Source: JAGNHN01 sp964590645
Lineage (GTDB): Bacteria > Bacteroidota > Bacteroidia > Bacteroidales > JAGNHN01
NCBI GenBank assembly: GCA_964590645.1
Contig: CAZPYJ010000010.1
Coordinates: 1-64,000, forward strand
DNA: 64,000 nt
Direction: 5' to 3'
A program made the translations under genes and the position numbers. The notes below the pieces were generated by a model. That model ran no database searches. It saw only the letters and a list, made by a program, of their open reading frames with translations, and was not told where the DNA came from. Positions 44,828-54,387 of the stretch are shown here, piece by piece (the stretch's first letter is position 1; every line of letters starts with the position of its first letter).

Positions 44828-47800
44828 AAGAAGCCATCCAGGGTAAAATGTATAAGATAAAAAAAATGACCACTATGAAAACTCAGGATACAAACAAGGG
44901 AACAATCCCTACAAGAAAAGCAGCTGATTTCAGGCATATCACACTCTCGCTGACCCTTCTGCTGCTCCTGATTACTTTCTCCGGCTACGGCCAGCGCAAC
45001 CGAAGCAATGTCGCAGAAACGGATCGAAATGGAGATGGCATTGTAATGAACCCGCAATTGCAGAACCTGATCGAGTCCGAAGGCGAGTCGGGTTACCTGT
45101 TTTACAGAAAGGATCTTAAACTGGCAGCGTCAGACCTATTCACGACCCATAAATCCGCTTTCAATCTGAGCAATGATGACCAGATGGTGGAGAAGGCCGT
45201 TGAGGTATGCGACCTGGGAATGACCCATACTACATACAATCACTATTACAAAGGGATCAAAGTCCTGAGCAGCGAATATATCACCCACGAAGAGGATGGC
45301 AGCCTGATCAAGGGAAATGGAAGGATTGCTGCCGGGCTAAAACTGCCCAGCTCTCCTTCGCTCAGTGAAGCTGCTGCCCTGCAAATTGCGCTGTCTTCTG
45401 TGGGAGCAAATAAATATACCTGGGAAGATCCTGCAGAAGAACAATGGCTGAAAAATTTCCTTGGAGACAGCAATGAAACCTTCTATCCCTCTGCCGAACT
45501 TGTCTATGTCTATCCATTCAGCACAATGGATAAATCATCCTACCGCCTGGCATTTCACTTCCACATCAACACCATTGATCCTTTCGGTGCGTGGAATGTT
45601 TACGTGGATGCCCTGAATGGTAATGTAATAAATAAAGTAAGTGCCATCAAAAACACCAATGCCGACGGGATTGCCAACACGATGTATTCCGGCCTTCGGA
45701 ACATTAAAACAACGAAAACCGATGCCAGCTCTCCCCACGGTGCCAATAAGTATATCCTTCACGATCAGACCCGGGGAGATGGGGTTCGCACCTATGATGG
45801 ACTATACGGAACGAGCAGGGCAAACTCGGTAGATTTTGTAGATGATGACAATGTTTGGAACGACACCACCCGCTCTGTCCGGCAGGCCTACGACGGACAC
45901 TGGGCCGGGGCAATGTGTTACGATTACTTCAAAACAACTTTTGCCTGGAACAGCTTTGATGGGAATGATGGCGCAATCAATATCTATACGAAATGGGACA
46001 ACCCAACCTGGAGCAACGCTTTTTATTCGCACAGTACAACAGGTGGCGGAACGAAGATTGACTTTTTTGCATACGGGATGGGTAATCCTGCCAACAACAT
46101 AGACCCATATACCACTCTGGATGTTGTGGGTCACGAATTTGGTCACGGTGTAGTGCAGTATGCTGTAGCCGGAGGAACCGGAATCCCATCCTATACCAAT
46201 GAACCCGGACAGATTGATGAAGCCTTCGCCGACATCTGGGGAACCCTGGTTGAGTTTTATGCAAGGCCCTTCAATGCCAATTGGCTTCACGCCGAGGATA
46301 ACCATACTGCCCCTCCGGGTTATGGAAGATCTCTGGCGGCGCCTAAATCAGTCGTTCCTCCTCAACCGACTACGTATTTGCAAGACACCAATAGGCCGGC
46401 GCTGAACGCTTTAGGTAACTACAACTGGAAGTGGAATCTGGGATATTTCGATTATGTGCTCTATCCGGCCTGGAGCGGGAGTACCTGGGACCGTGGGGGA
46501 GTGCATCACAACAATACCATAGGATCACATTGGTTTTATTTACTTGTGAACGGAAAGTCAGGCACAAACGATAAAGGCAAAAAATTCAATGTTTCCGGAA
46601 TTGGCCTCACCAAGGCCACGATGATCACCTACCGTGCTATGCAGTACCATCTTGGATCTGCCCCTACCTGGGCCGATATGCGAACGACCACCATTCAGGC
46701 AGCCAAGGAACTGTATGCTACAAGTAAGGCCGTTGATCCCTGCAATAATGAAGTGCAGCAGGTGATCAATGCCTGGTATGCGGTTGGTGTCGGGGATGCA
46801 GGCCTGATGTTTGAGGAAGCCAAAACGGAACCCGCCGCCTGTGCCGAACCCACCGGAAAAGCAGAGGTTAGTGTAAAAGGAGTGACAGGAACACCAGAGT
46901 ACCTCTGGAGTAACGGAGACACCACAAACCAAATCGACAGCCTCGATATTGGCACCTATTCTGTTACAGTCACGGACACTTCGACCGGTTGCAGCATCGA
47001 CACCACCCTTGAGGTGGAAGAGGATGTGAACTTTCTGATGTTGGCAGGGGCTATCTCACCCAGTGCCTGTGGTGAGTCCGACGGCGAAGTCTATGTTTTC
47101 CTGTCCAGAATCAATGGTACTCCCGAAATCATCTGGGACCCCACCGGGGATACAACCAATGAAGTGACAGGTCTTCCTGCGGGAGAATACACGGTTACGG
47201 TTATGGACACACATACCTTGTGTATTAAAGACACCACGGTGGAAATTGAGGAATGGGGGCCCAAAGTCGTGATCGGAGGAGGAGGCGTGCGAACCTTCTG
47301 TGAAGGAGACCCCATCCCCCCCATAACACTCTCCGCCTCTGCATCACCCTGCTTCGGATGCACCTATCGTTGGAGTACAGGAGAAACAACTCAATCCATT
47401 GAGGTGACCGCCGGAGGCAGCTATTCCGTCACAGCTACCACCAGCGGAGGATGTACTGGGGATACCAGTACTCTCCTGCAAATATTCCTGCGCGATTGCG
47501 ACGACCCTGATGAACCTGAATGGGAAATTCCCATTATCCGCTCCATCGACCCCAACGACATTACCGGCCCTCTGGGTTATGGCCCCGAACATTTCATTGC
47601 CAGAGGAGATAATATGGAGTTTATGATCCGCTACGAAAACGATCCGGAGTTCGCTACCGCCGCAGCCCTGAAAGTGGTTGTCACTATGCCCTTCCACTCT
47701 AATGCCCAAATGTTCAGCTTCCGCCTGGGGGATTTCGGATTCGGAGACTTCGTTTTCGATGTGCCTGAAAACACCGCCTTCTATACCAACCGCCTGGATG

Positions 47801-49590
47801 TATCTGACTCTCTGGGCGTAATGGTCGACGTGACAGCCGGGATCAATGTGGCCGAACAACAGGCTTTCTGGATATTCAACTCCATCGACCCAACTACCGG
47901 ACTGGAGCCCCTGGATGCCACCCTGGGTTACCTCCCTGTAAACGACAGCGTCACACGAAGAGGAGAAGGATTCGTGAACTTCACAATGAACCCCAAACCC
48001 ACTACAGTCACCGGGGATACCATAGCCCAGCAGGCCATCATTGTGTTTGATATCAATGAAGAGATCCCTACCAATACCTGGGTCAATACCATTGACGCAG
48101 TAGCACCTACAAGTCGGGTGGACAGCCTGCGCTTCCATTCTGATTCCACCACCATCCGGATCAGGGTTAGTGCCTCGGATGATCCCGGTGGTTCAGGGGT
48201 AGGCAGTTTTGCGCTCTACTACTCCAAAGACAGCAGCAGCTTTGTCCACTACGGAGATTTCCCGGCGGATACAGGAATATTCTTTACCGGAGAGGCTGAG
48301 TCGGTGTATTCATTCTTTACCCTTGCCACAGATAATGTAGGCAATACGGAAGCAATGAAAACACAGGGCGAAGCCATCACAACCCTGCACGAAACACCAC
48401 TTTCATTCTGGAACCTTCAAGGCCAGGTCACCTATCAGAATACTGCCGGCACACCACTCCCCAATGTCAAAATTGATGTGGTAGATACCGGGGATGTCGT
48501 GGTGCAGAGCAGCTTCACCGATGGCTCCGGGCTGTTCGCTTTCAACGAGTTGATTGAGGGAACCTATGCATTAAAAATGTATACCGATCTGCCCTGGGGC
48601 GGCGGAAATGCCGTAGATGCCCTGGCCATTGCCAAATTCTTTGCCGGTATGGGTAGCCTGGGTCTGGTGGAAGAAGGTGCTGCCGATGTGAATGCCAGCG
48701 GAGTGGTCAATGCCACCGATGCACAGCTGGTAGCCAGCCGCTTCGTGGACGCCATTGATACTTTTGCCGCCGGCGACTGGTACTTCCACGGGGTACAGCT
48801 GCTTGACCTCAGCTCAGACAGCAACCTCAGCGTTCGCAGCCTGTGCTTTGGAGATGTGAACGGATCGCATATCCCTGGCACAAAGAACCAGACACAAATC
48901 ACCTACCTCAACCAAAGAGGTACGCTGCAGCTCAGGCACAAGCAGGTATTCGAACTGCCTGTCAGGGTCGAACGAAGCCTCCACCTGGGCTCGGTTTCTC
49001 TGGTCTTGGAGTATCCCGATCATATTCTCAGCCTCGAGCACATCTCTATTCCCGGAGTGCCGGATCATCAGGTCTTCTGGAGAGAATCAAGCGGAACGAT
49101 CCGCCTGGCCTGGTTTAATCCGGATGGCAAGCATCTTGAAGCAGGAGAAACCCTGATCAGGCTGTATATGAAAGCACCGGATCCGGCCTCCTCTGAAGAA
49201 ATCTTCTTCCACCTTGGCTATGAGACAGTCCTGAGTAATCCACAGCTAGAGGTACTGTATGGGGAAGCCCTGGTAATGCCCAGACTAACGATCGAAGCGG
49301 GCCCGGCTGAAAACGGACTAAGTGTATTCCCCAACCCGGCATCAGATAGAGCAGAAATCCGCTTCCAGCTCATAGATCAAGCCAGGGTAAGTCTGAATAT
49401 ATACAATATGCTTGGAGAGCAGGTTTCAAACCTGATGGACAATGATGTGGCAGCCGGGTCCCATCAAATGGGTTTCCACCTCGGTATGCTTTCTACCGGC
49501 ACCTATGTATGCAAAATGGAACTAGACATCAAAGGGGAACGCAGTGTGCTGAGCACGCCCTTGATCATTCAGCGCCGGGGAAAGGAATAA
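44824..49590 (+). CDS. T9SS-secreted M4 metalloprotease with dockerin/cohesin-like cassette
   Basis: Up to 1588 residues. The GTG at 44824 overlaps the previous stop codon. ATG codons at 44848, 44866 and 44875 are alternatives, and the last gives a normal signal peptide ending TFSGYGQ. After an FTP/PepSY propeptide, the M4 domain has the zinc site GHEFGHG (about residue 436), the third ligand in QIDEAFADIWG and GGVHHNNTIGSHWFY around the catalytic histidine. Two SprB-like Ig repeats with YLWSNGDTTNQ follow, then an Ig-like unit and a domain opening SIDPNDITGP. The end is CnaB-like (1197), dockerin-like DVNASGVVNATDA (1259-1322), cohesin-like (1373-1489) and T9SS (1496-1588, FPNPASDRAEIRF). 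The protease probably acts on the surface layer made by its operon partners. Its last 26 bases overlap miaA tail to tail. Confidence 0.92.
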   Translation: MKEAIQGKMYKIKKMTTMKTQDTNKGTIPTRKAADFRHITLSLTLLLLLITFSGYGQRNRSNVAETDRNGDGIVMNPQLQNLIESEGESGYLFYRKDLKLAASDLFTTHKSAFNLSNDDQMVEKAVEVCDLGMTHTTYNHYYKGIKVLSSEYITHEEDGSLIKGNGRIAAGLKLPSSPSLSEAAALQIALSSVGANKYTWEDPAEEQWLKNFLGDSNETFYPSAELVYVYPFSTMDKSSYRLAFHFHINTIDPFGAWNVYVDALNGNVINKVSAIKNTNADGIANTMYSGLRNIKTTKTDASSPHGANKYILHDQTRGDGVRTYDGLYGTSRANSVDFVDDDNVWNDTTRSVRQAYDGHWAGAMCYDYFKTTFAWNSFDGNDGAINIYTKWDNPTWSNAFYSHSTTGGGTKIDFFAYGMGNPANNIDPYTTLDVVGHEFGHGVVQYAVAGGTGIPSYTNEPGQIDEAFADIWGTLVEFYARPFNANWLHAEDNHTAPPGYGRSLAAPKSVVPPQPTTYLQDTNRPALNALGNYNWKWNLGYFDYVLYPAWSGSTWDRGGVHHNNTIGSHWFYLLVNGKSGTNDKGKKFNVSGIGLTKATMITYRAMQYHLGSAPTWADMRTTTIQAAKELYATSKAVDPCNNEVQQVINAWYAVGVGDAGLMFEEAKTEPAACAEPTGKAEVSVKGVTGTPEYLWSNGDTTNQIDSLDIGTYSVTVTDTSTGCSIDTTLEVEEDVNFLMLAGAISPSACGESDGEVYVFLSRINGTPEIIWDPTGDTTNEVTGLPAGEYTVTVMDTHTLCIKDTTVEIEEWGPKVVIGGGGVRTFCEGDPIPPITLSASASPCFGCTYRWSTGETTQSIEVTAGGSYSVTATTSGGCTGDTSTLLQIFLRDCDDPDEPEWEIPIIRSIDPNDITGPLGYGPEHFIARGDNMEFMIRYENDPEFATAAALKVVVTMPFHSNAQMFSFRLGDFGFGDFVFDVPENTAFYTNRLDVSDSLGVMVDVTAGINVAEQQAFWIFNSIDPTTGLEPLDATLGYLPVNDSVTRRGEGFVNFTMNPKPTTVTGDTIAQQAIIVFDINEEIPTNTWVNTIDAVAPTSRVDSLRFHSDSTTIRIRVSASDDPGGSGVGSFALYYSKDSSSFVHYGDFPADTGIFFTGEAESVYSFFTLATDNVGNTEAMKTQGEAITTLHETPLSFWNLQGQVTYQNTAGTPLPNVKIDVVDTGDVVVQSSFTDGSGLFAFNELIEGTYALKMYTDLPWGGGNAVDALAIAKFFAGMGSLGLVEEGAADVNASGVVNATDAQLVASRFVDAIDTFAAGDWYFHGVQLLDLSSDSNLSVRSLCFGDVNGSHIPGTKNQTQITYLNQRGTLQLRHKQVFELPVRVERSLHLGSVSLVLEYPDHILSLEHISIPGVPDHQVFWRESSGTIRLAWFNPDGKHLEAGETLIRLYMKAPDPASSEEIFFHLGYETVLSNPQLEVLYGEALVMPRLTIEAGPAENGLSVFPNPASDRAEIRFQLIDQARVSLNIYNMLGEQVSNLMDNDVAAGSHQMGFHLGMLSTGTYVCKMELDIKGERSVLSTPLIIQRRGKE

Positions 49591-50497
49591 TCTGTTCTGC
49601 AAACTGAAGCAGATCCGGAGCCTGCTCAAACCAATGACTCGCTTCAGGAACCTGCTTCTTAAACCAGGTGGTTTGTCTTTTGGCATACCACCTGGTTTTT
49701 TTCTGGATCTCAGCGATGGCCTGATCCAAACCCCATTTCCCTTCAAGGTGAAGAAAAAGCTCTTTATACCCAAGCGTATTGAGTGCATTCAGATGACGAT
49801 AGGCATAAAGTTGTCTGGCCTCATCCAACCATCCTGAGCGCATCATTTCAAGGGTACGTTCATTTATGCGGGTATACAAGTCATTCCGTTTGGGGCAAAG
49901 AACGAGGGTGGCAGTTTGAAAGGGGACTGCCGTTCTCCCTTCATTCATATAAGACGAATAGGCCTTTCCGGTATAAAGGCAAACTTCAAGGGCCCTGAGA
50001 ACACGCCTGGGATTATGCTGGTCGATGCGTTTATACGTAAGGGGATCAAGCCGCTTCAACTGAGCCAGCAAAGGATTCAATCCTTCCGACAATAGTTGCT
50101 GGTCAAGTTTTTCTCTGACTTCCAATGGCACTTCCGGAATCCGGTCCAGGCCCTCTGAGAGGGCTTTCAGGTATAAACCCGACCCCCCTACTGCCACAAC
50201 AATTGGGTATTTTTTGAACAGATTCTTGAGTGTATTCTGTGCATCTGCTGCGTAGTCTGCCACAGAGTAGTCCTGGTGAATGGAGAGCTGCTGAATAAAA
50301 TGATGCTTTACTCCGGCCAACTCATCTTCAGAAGGCACCGCGGTACCGATCCGCATTTCCTGATAAAACTGCCGGGAGTCAAAAGAGATAACCTCGGTAT
50401 GCAGCTTCCGGGCCAGGGCAACGGCAAGCTGGGTTTTTCCGGAAGCTGTAGGTCCGGCGACCGCCAGCAAGAGTGGATTGGATAAAGGATCAGGCAA
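49565..50497 (-). CDS. miaA: tRNA dimethylallyltransferase MiaA
   Basis: 310 residues, normal length. It transfers a dimethylallyl group to A37 of tRNAs that read UNN codons. The P-loop GPTASGKT is at residues 15-22, followed by SFDSRQFY with the conserved aspartate, the segment GTAVPSEDE, VGGSGLYLKAL, RRVLRALE and the C-terminal IQKKTRWYAKRQTTWFKK. It is the last gene of the cca operon, two bases after the small unknown gene. Its 3' end overlaps the convergent M4 protease gene by 26 bases, so no terminator fits between them. Confidence 0.95.
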   Translation of the reverse strand: MPDPLSNPLLLAVAGPTASGKTQLAVALARKLHTEVISFDSRQFYQEMRIGTAVPSEDELAGVKHHFIQQLSIHQDYSVADYAADAQNTLKNLFKKYPIVVAVGGSGLYLKALSEGLDRIPEVPLEVREKLDQQLLSEGLNPLLAQLKRLDPLTYKRIDQHNPRRVLRALEVCLYTGKAYSSYMNEGRTAVPFQTATLVLCPKRNDLYTRINERTLEMMRSGWLDEARQLYAYRHLNALNTLGYKELFLHLEGKWGLDQAIAEIQKKTRWYAKRQTTWFKKQVPEASHWFEQAPDLLQFAEQIIPFPGAE

Positions 50498-50499
50498 AC

Positions 50500-51039
50500 T
50501 CAGAAGAGATTATCTTCCGGTTCATCCCCACCCTGTATTTCTCCTCCAAGATCATCCAGGAGTTTATCCAGCTCCGTGATTTCAAGCTCATCAAAAAGTT
50601 CATCTTCCTGTTCCGTGGCAGCCTTTCCGATGGCTTCTCCAACACTGAAAGTACAAACAGGGTAATTTATCCCCTCAGTCGCTTTGATGGTATCCTTCAG
50701 CTCAAGGTAGAAGGTCTTGGGATTCAGGAAGTCGTATTCGTAGATCATCCTTTGGCGTGGTTCATTCATCATATCCACCAGTTTGACCTGGTCCATCACC
50801 AGACGCACGCTTTCAGAAACCTCTTCTTCCCCGTCTTCCATATCCATCAGTGTCACTTCCGTCCTCCGGTTCCATTCGCTATCACAAACAAAAAAGGAAG
50901 AAAGCTCATTTCCCTGCAAATCCACCGTTTCGTGGATAAGTGTATAGAAATCCCGGAAGCTAGCTGAAACACTGATTTCGTAGTCTCTGATAAACTCCTC
51001 ATTGCTTTCGGAGAGCATTCTGAATTTGTAAATCATCAT
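50500..51039 (-). CDS. Hypothetical acidic protein, pRiA4b ORF-3-like
   Basis: 179 residues. The N-terminal MIYKFRMLSESNEEFIRDYEI and the following beta-alpha segments (about 1-80) recall the pRiA4b ORF-3 / TnpR-like family (PF07929). This is from memory of the family pattern and is not certain. The C terminus is very acidic, with EITELDKLLDDLGGE and a DEPEDNLF end. No catalytic motif is seen. It overlaps the end of cca by four bases (ATGA) and is two bases from miaA, so the three are co-translated. The setting suggests some link to tRNA maturation, but it may be a passenger gene. Confidence 0.7.
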   Translation of the reverse strand: MMIYKFRMLSESNEEFIRDYEISVSASFRDFYTLIHETVDLQGNELSSFFVCDSEWNRRTEVTLMDMEDGEEEVSESVRLVMDQVKLVDMMNEPRQRMIYEYDFLNPKTFYLELKDTIKATEGINYPVCTFSVGEAIGKAATEQEDELFDELEITELDKLLDDLGGEIQGGDEPEDNLF

Positions 51040-52499
51040 TTTGTGGTTTTCGATTCGGATTTAGGTTTTTTCATTACCGCCTGCATTCCAAGGCTTTTGG
51101 CTTTCTCAAGCATATAGTGACGGGCTGCTTCATACTCATTGGGGATTACTCCATCCAGAATGGCTTCTCGAATGGCATTCTTAATCAGGCCCACTTCCCT
51201 TGAGGGCGAAAGGCCAAAGGTCTGCATAATTTCTTCTCCGCTGATGGGGGGTTGCCAGTTTCGAATCCTGTCTTTCTCTTCGATATCGATGAGCTTCTGG
51301 CGCACGAGCTTAAAATTGCGAAGGTATTTCCGCACCTTGGCCTCATTCTTAGAAGTAATATCTGCTTCACAAAGCATCATCAGGGCATCTATGTCCTCGC
51401 CTGCATCAAAAAGCAACCTGCGAATGGCTGAATCTGTGACGTGTTCTTCACTCAGGATTATGGGTCGCAGATGCAGAGAGACCATCTTTTTCACAAAGCG
51501 CATTGGCTCACCCATCGGCAGCTTAAGCCTTCTGAAAATACCCCCCACCATACGGCTGCCTTTCACCTCGTGGCCGTGAAAAGTCCAGCCAACACCTTCC
51601 TCAAAGCGTTTGGTGGGTGGCTTTCCAATATCGTGAAGAATAGCCGCCCAACGTAACCACAGGTCGCGAGAATGCGCAGATAAGCGGTCAAGCACTTCAA
51701 GGGTGTGGTAGAAATTATCTTTATGCCCTTTACCTTCTTTGTACTCTGCCCCTTTCAGTGCAATCATTTCTGGAAAAAACGTCTCGAGGAGCCCTGTTTG
51801 CAGCAGCATCTCAAATCCCCTGGAAGGCTGATCAGAGAGGATAATCTTGTTCAACTCTTCCGAAATCCTCTCCATTGAAATGATCTCCAGGCGTGAGGCA
51901 TTCCTTGTTATCGCCTTATAAACCAAAGCCTCAATGCTAAAGCCCAATTGGGAGGCAAAACGGATGGCCCGCATCATCCGCAAGGGGTCATCGGAGAAGG
52001 TCCGGTCCGGATCCAGGGGAGTCCGGATGCATTTCGCCTCCAAATCCTCCAGTCCGCCAAATGGATCCAGCAGCCTTCCGTAATCCTGTTCGTTCAGGCT
52101 GATGGCTAAGGCATTAATAGTGAAATCACGCCGCAACTGATCCTCCTCCAGGCTTGCATCTTCCACAATGGGTTTTCGGGAATCACTCCGGTACGATTCT
52201 TTCCTGGCACCCACAAATTCAAGGTTCAAATCCCCGTGCACGATGAGCGCCGTCCCGAAGTTCCGGTAGATATGTACTTCAGGACTACCCGCTAAAGCCC
52301 TGGCCACTTCCTCTGCAAGGGAAATCCCACTACCTACACACACAAAATCGATATCCTTCGACAACCGACCCATCAGCTGATCTCTGACAAAACCACCTAC
52401 CACATAAACAGGAAATCCCATCTCATTTGCCTTGACAGATATAAGGCGAAAAATGGGATCCTCTATATAATCCAGTGTATGTATGACTGATTCATTCAC
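51036..52499 (-). CDS. cca: CCA tRNA nucleotidyltransferase with HD domain
   Basis: 487 residues of the class II polymerase-beta family. It adds or repairs the 3' CCA of tRNAs, a need shown here by the tRNA-Arg gene, which encodes no CCA. The N terminus has VVGGFVRD and DIDFV with the two metal aspartates. RRDFTINALA and the RFASQLGFSI region form the nucleotide-binding and neck modules. A C-terminal HD domain (WAAILHDIGKP, about residue 285) carries probable phosphohydrolase activity as in E. coli-type enzymes. It is the first gene of the cca-unknown-miaA operon, divergent from the dehydrogenase gene at 52619. Confidence 0.94.
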   Translation of the reverse strand: MNESVIHTLDYIEDPIFRLISVKANEMGFPVYVVGGFVRDQLMGRLSKDIDFVCVGSGISLAEEVARALAGSPEVHIYRNFGTALIVHGDLNLEFVGARKESYRSDSRKPIVEDASLEEDQLRRDFTINALAISLNEQDYGRLLDPFGGLEDLEAKCIRTPLDPDRTFSDDPLRMMRAIRFASQLGFSIEALVYKAITRNASRLEIISMERISEELNKIILSDQPSRGFEMLLQTGLLETFFPEMIALKGAEYKEGKGHKDNFYHTLEVLDRLSAHSRDLWLRWAAILHDIGKPPTKRFEEGVGWTFHGHEVKGSRMVGGIFRRLKLPMGEPMRFVKKMVSLHLRPIILSEEHVTDSAIRRLLFDAGEDIDALMMLCEADITSKNEAKVRKYLRNFKLVRQKLIDIEEKDRIRNWQPPISGEEIMQTFGLSPSREVGLIKNAIREAILDGVIPNEYEAARHYMLEKAKSLGMQAVMKKPKSESKTTK

Positions 52500-52570
52500 A
52501 ATGCAAAATTAACAATTACCCGGCACGGCATTCTCTTACTTATCTTTCAATTTATTATACGGGTCTGGAC

Positions 52571-52586
52571 TAGATTTGTACTTTTG
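52571..52586 (+). promoter_or_regulatory. Two adjacent TAnnTTTG elements before the dehydrogenase gene
   Basis: TAGATTTG (52571-52578) and TACTTTTG (52579-52586) both match the -7 consensus and lie back to back, 33 bases before the ATG. No clear -33 TTG is found for either. Start-site choice between the two could vary. Confidence 0.5.
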
Positions 52587-52618
52587 AACCTTAATCCCAC
52601 AAGGAAAAAACACACATT

Positions 52619-53809
52619 ATGGTAAAGAGGACTATCGTAGCGATGCCTGGAGACGGCATTGGAAAAACCGTTTTGGAAGAAACCATCCGCGTTTTGGATG
52701 CAGCCGGTTTTGAAGCCGACTATGTGGAGGGTGATATAGGCTGGGAGTTTTGGTGCAATGAAGGCAATCCCTTGCCAGAGCGTACCCTAAATTTATTGGA
52801 GGAGCATAAGATCGGGCTCTTTGGTGCGATCACCTCAAAACCCAAGGATGATGCAGCCGCCGAACTGGATCCCACGCTCAGGGATAAGGGATTAGTATAT
52901 TCCTCCCCTATTGTGGGATTGCGTCAGCATTTCAACCTGGACATTTGCCTTCGTCCCTGCAAAACATATAAAGGCAATCCGCTGAATTTCATCCGGCGGG
53001 GCAAAGATGGCGACATTGAAGAGCCAGAGGTTGACGTGGCCATATTCCGCCAGAATACGGAAGGCCTTTACGGAGGGGTGGAATGGAGCGATCCTCCAGT
53101 CCAGGTGTATGATGCACTGTTGACCCATCCCAGGTTCAAGAAGAATTTCGGAGAGGTGCCCAAGGAAGAGCTGAGCATTTCCACCCGGATTTTTACACGC
53201 AAAGCCACAGGACGGATTCTCAGGGCAGCATTTCATCACGCGAAAAAGTACGGCTATAAATCCGTCACCGTATGTGAGAAACCCAATGTGATCAGGGAAA
53301 CCAGCGGAATGATGTTCAAAATGGCCAAGGAAATCCAAAAGTCCGAATTTCCTGAAATAGAGCTTTGGAATACCAATATCGACGCCCAGATGATGTGGCT
53401 CACCAAAAATCCGGAAGATTACGGGGTTATCGTGGCCGGGAATATGTTTGGCGACATCGTGTCTGACGGCTTTGCCGGCCTTATTGGCGGCCTGGGATTT
53501 GCCTGCAGTGCCAATATGGGGGAAGAAGTAGCCGTATTTGAGCCTACCCACGGTTCTGCCCCGAAGTATGCGGATTATGATGTCCCCATCGTCAATCCCA
53601 TCGCAATGATCGCCTCTGCCTGTATGATGCTCGATTTTATCAATGAGAAACCCCTGGCCGATCGGATCCGGGATGCAGTCGCTTCCGTGATTGAGGAGGG
53701 AAAGGTAAAAACCTACGATATGATGAAAATGCCGGGCCGTCCGGATGTGATCCAAAAAGGGGCTGCCAGTACACAGCAAATGGCCGACGCCATTATTGAA
53801 AAACTCTAA
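52619..53809 (+). CDS. Isocitrate/isopropylmalate-family dehydrogenase
   Basis: 396 residues of the decarboxylating beta-hydroxyacid dehydrogenase family. The start has MPGDGIGK, and the substrate region has SSPIVGLRQHFNLDICLRP with two conserved arginines. NTEGLYGGVEW, the metal-site GNMFGDIVSDGFAGLIGGLG and the cofactor loop EPTHGSAPKYADYD follow. The last lacks the arginine/tyrosine pattern of NADP enzymes and fits NAD use. The product is probably a 2-oxoacid, but the exact substrate (isocitrate, isopropylmalate, homoisocitrate or a relative) cannot be read from sequence alone. It heads an operon with an HD-like protein and a fused aconitase-type hydratase. Confidence 0.88.
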   Translation: MVKRTIVAMPGDGIGKTVLEETIRVLDAAGFEADYVEGDIGWEFWCNEGNPLPERTLNLLEEHKIGLFGAITSKPKDDAAAELDPTLRDKGLVYSSPIVGLRQHFNLDICLRPCKTYKGNPLNFIRRGKDGDIEEPEVDVAIFRQNTEGLYGGVEWSDPPVQVYDALLTHPRFKKNFGEVPKEELSISTRIFTRKATGRILRAAFHHAKKYGYKSVTVCEKPNVIRETSGMMFKMAKEIQKSEFPEIELWNTNIDAQMMWLTKNPEDYGVIVAGNMFGDIVSDGFAGLIGGLGFACSANMGEEVAVFEPTHGSAPKYADYDVPIVNPIAMIASACMMLDFINEKPLADRIRDAVASVIEEGKVKTYDMMKMPGRPDVIQKGAASTQQMADAIIEKL

Positions 53810-53820
53810 TAAAACTTGCG

Positions 53821-54378
53821 ATGCATATACATCCTGATGTCTATCAATTGTGGCCTGAACTGGATTGGATCCGGGACGAAGGCCTGCGGCAGAAAACCGC
53901 CCGTACCTGGGAAATGGCGCTCGAAAAGAGCGTCTTATCTCCCGAAGATCTGAGAAGCATTCCCTTCACACTCTTATGTGGCCCCGATCTAAAGGTGAGC
54001 TTTATGGACCATAAGAGGGCCGTGGTGCATATTGCACGGGATGCCGGGGAAAAGATGAATGCTTTTTTCAAAGATGAACTTCCCGTCAATATGGATATCC
54101 TCATTTCCGGTGCCATCCTGGCAGATGTGGGCAAACTCCTGGAATACGTCCTTGACGACCAAGGAAAAGCAGTGCAGGGAACCTATGGGAAGTACCTGCG
54201 CCATCCCTTCTCCGGAGTCAGCCTGGCCGAAGCCTGCGGCGTCCCCCCTGAGGTTTGTCATATCATTGCAGCCCACGCCGGGGAAGGGAATATGATCAAG
54301 CGATCCACGGAAGCCTATGTCGTCCATCACGCTGACTTTATGACTTTTTTACCATTTAAAGAAAGACTCACCATTTAA
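53821..54378 (+). CDS. HD-like protein in the dehydrogenase-hydratase operon
   Basis: 185 residues. An HD-superfamily layout is visible: HKRAVVHIARDAGEKMNAFF, then ISGAILADVGKLLEYV, where the usual HD pair reads AD, then HPFSGVSLAEACGV, IIAAHAGEGN and a C-terminal VVHHADFMTF. The histidine replaced by alanine is normally a metal ligand, so activity may be altered or the metal set completed by other histidines. The rest of the histidine and aspartate positions look intact. It starts 11 bases after the dehydrogenase gene and ends nine bases before the hydratase gene, so it belongs to the same pathway or controls it. Confidence 0.8.
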   Translation: MHIHPDVYQLWPELDWIRDEGLRQKTARTWEMALEKSVLSPEDLRSIPFTLLCGPDLKVSFMDHKRAVVHIARDAGEKMNAFFKDELPVNMDILISGAILADVGKLLEYVLDDQGKAVQGTYGKYLRHPFSGVSLAEACGVPPEVCHIIAAHAGEGNMIKRSTEAYVVHHADFMTFLPFKERLTI

Positions 54379-54387
54379 ACCCGCCTT

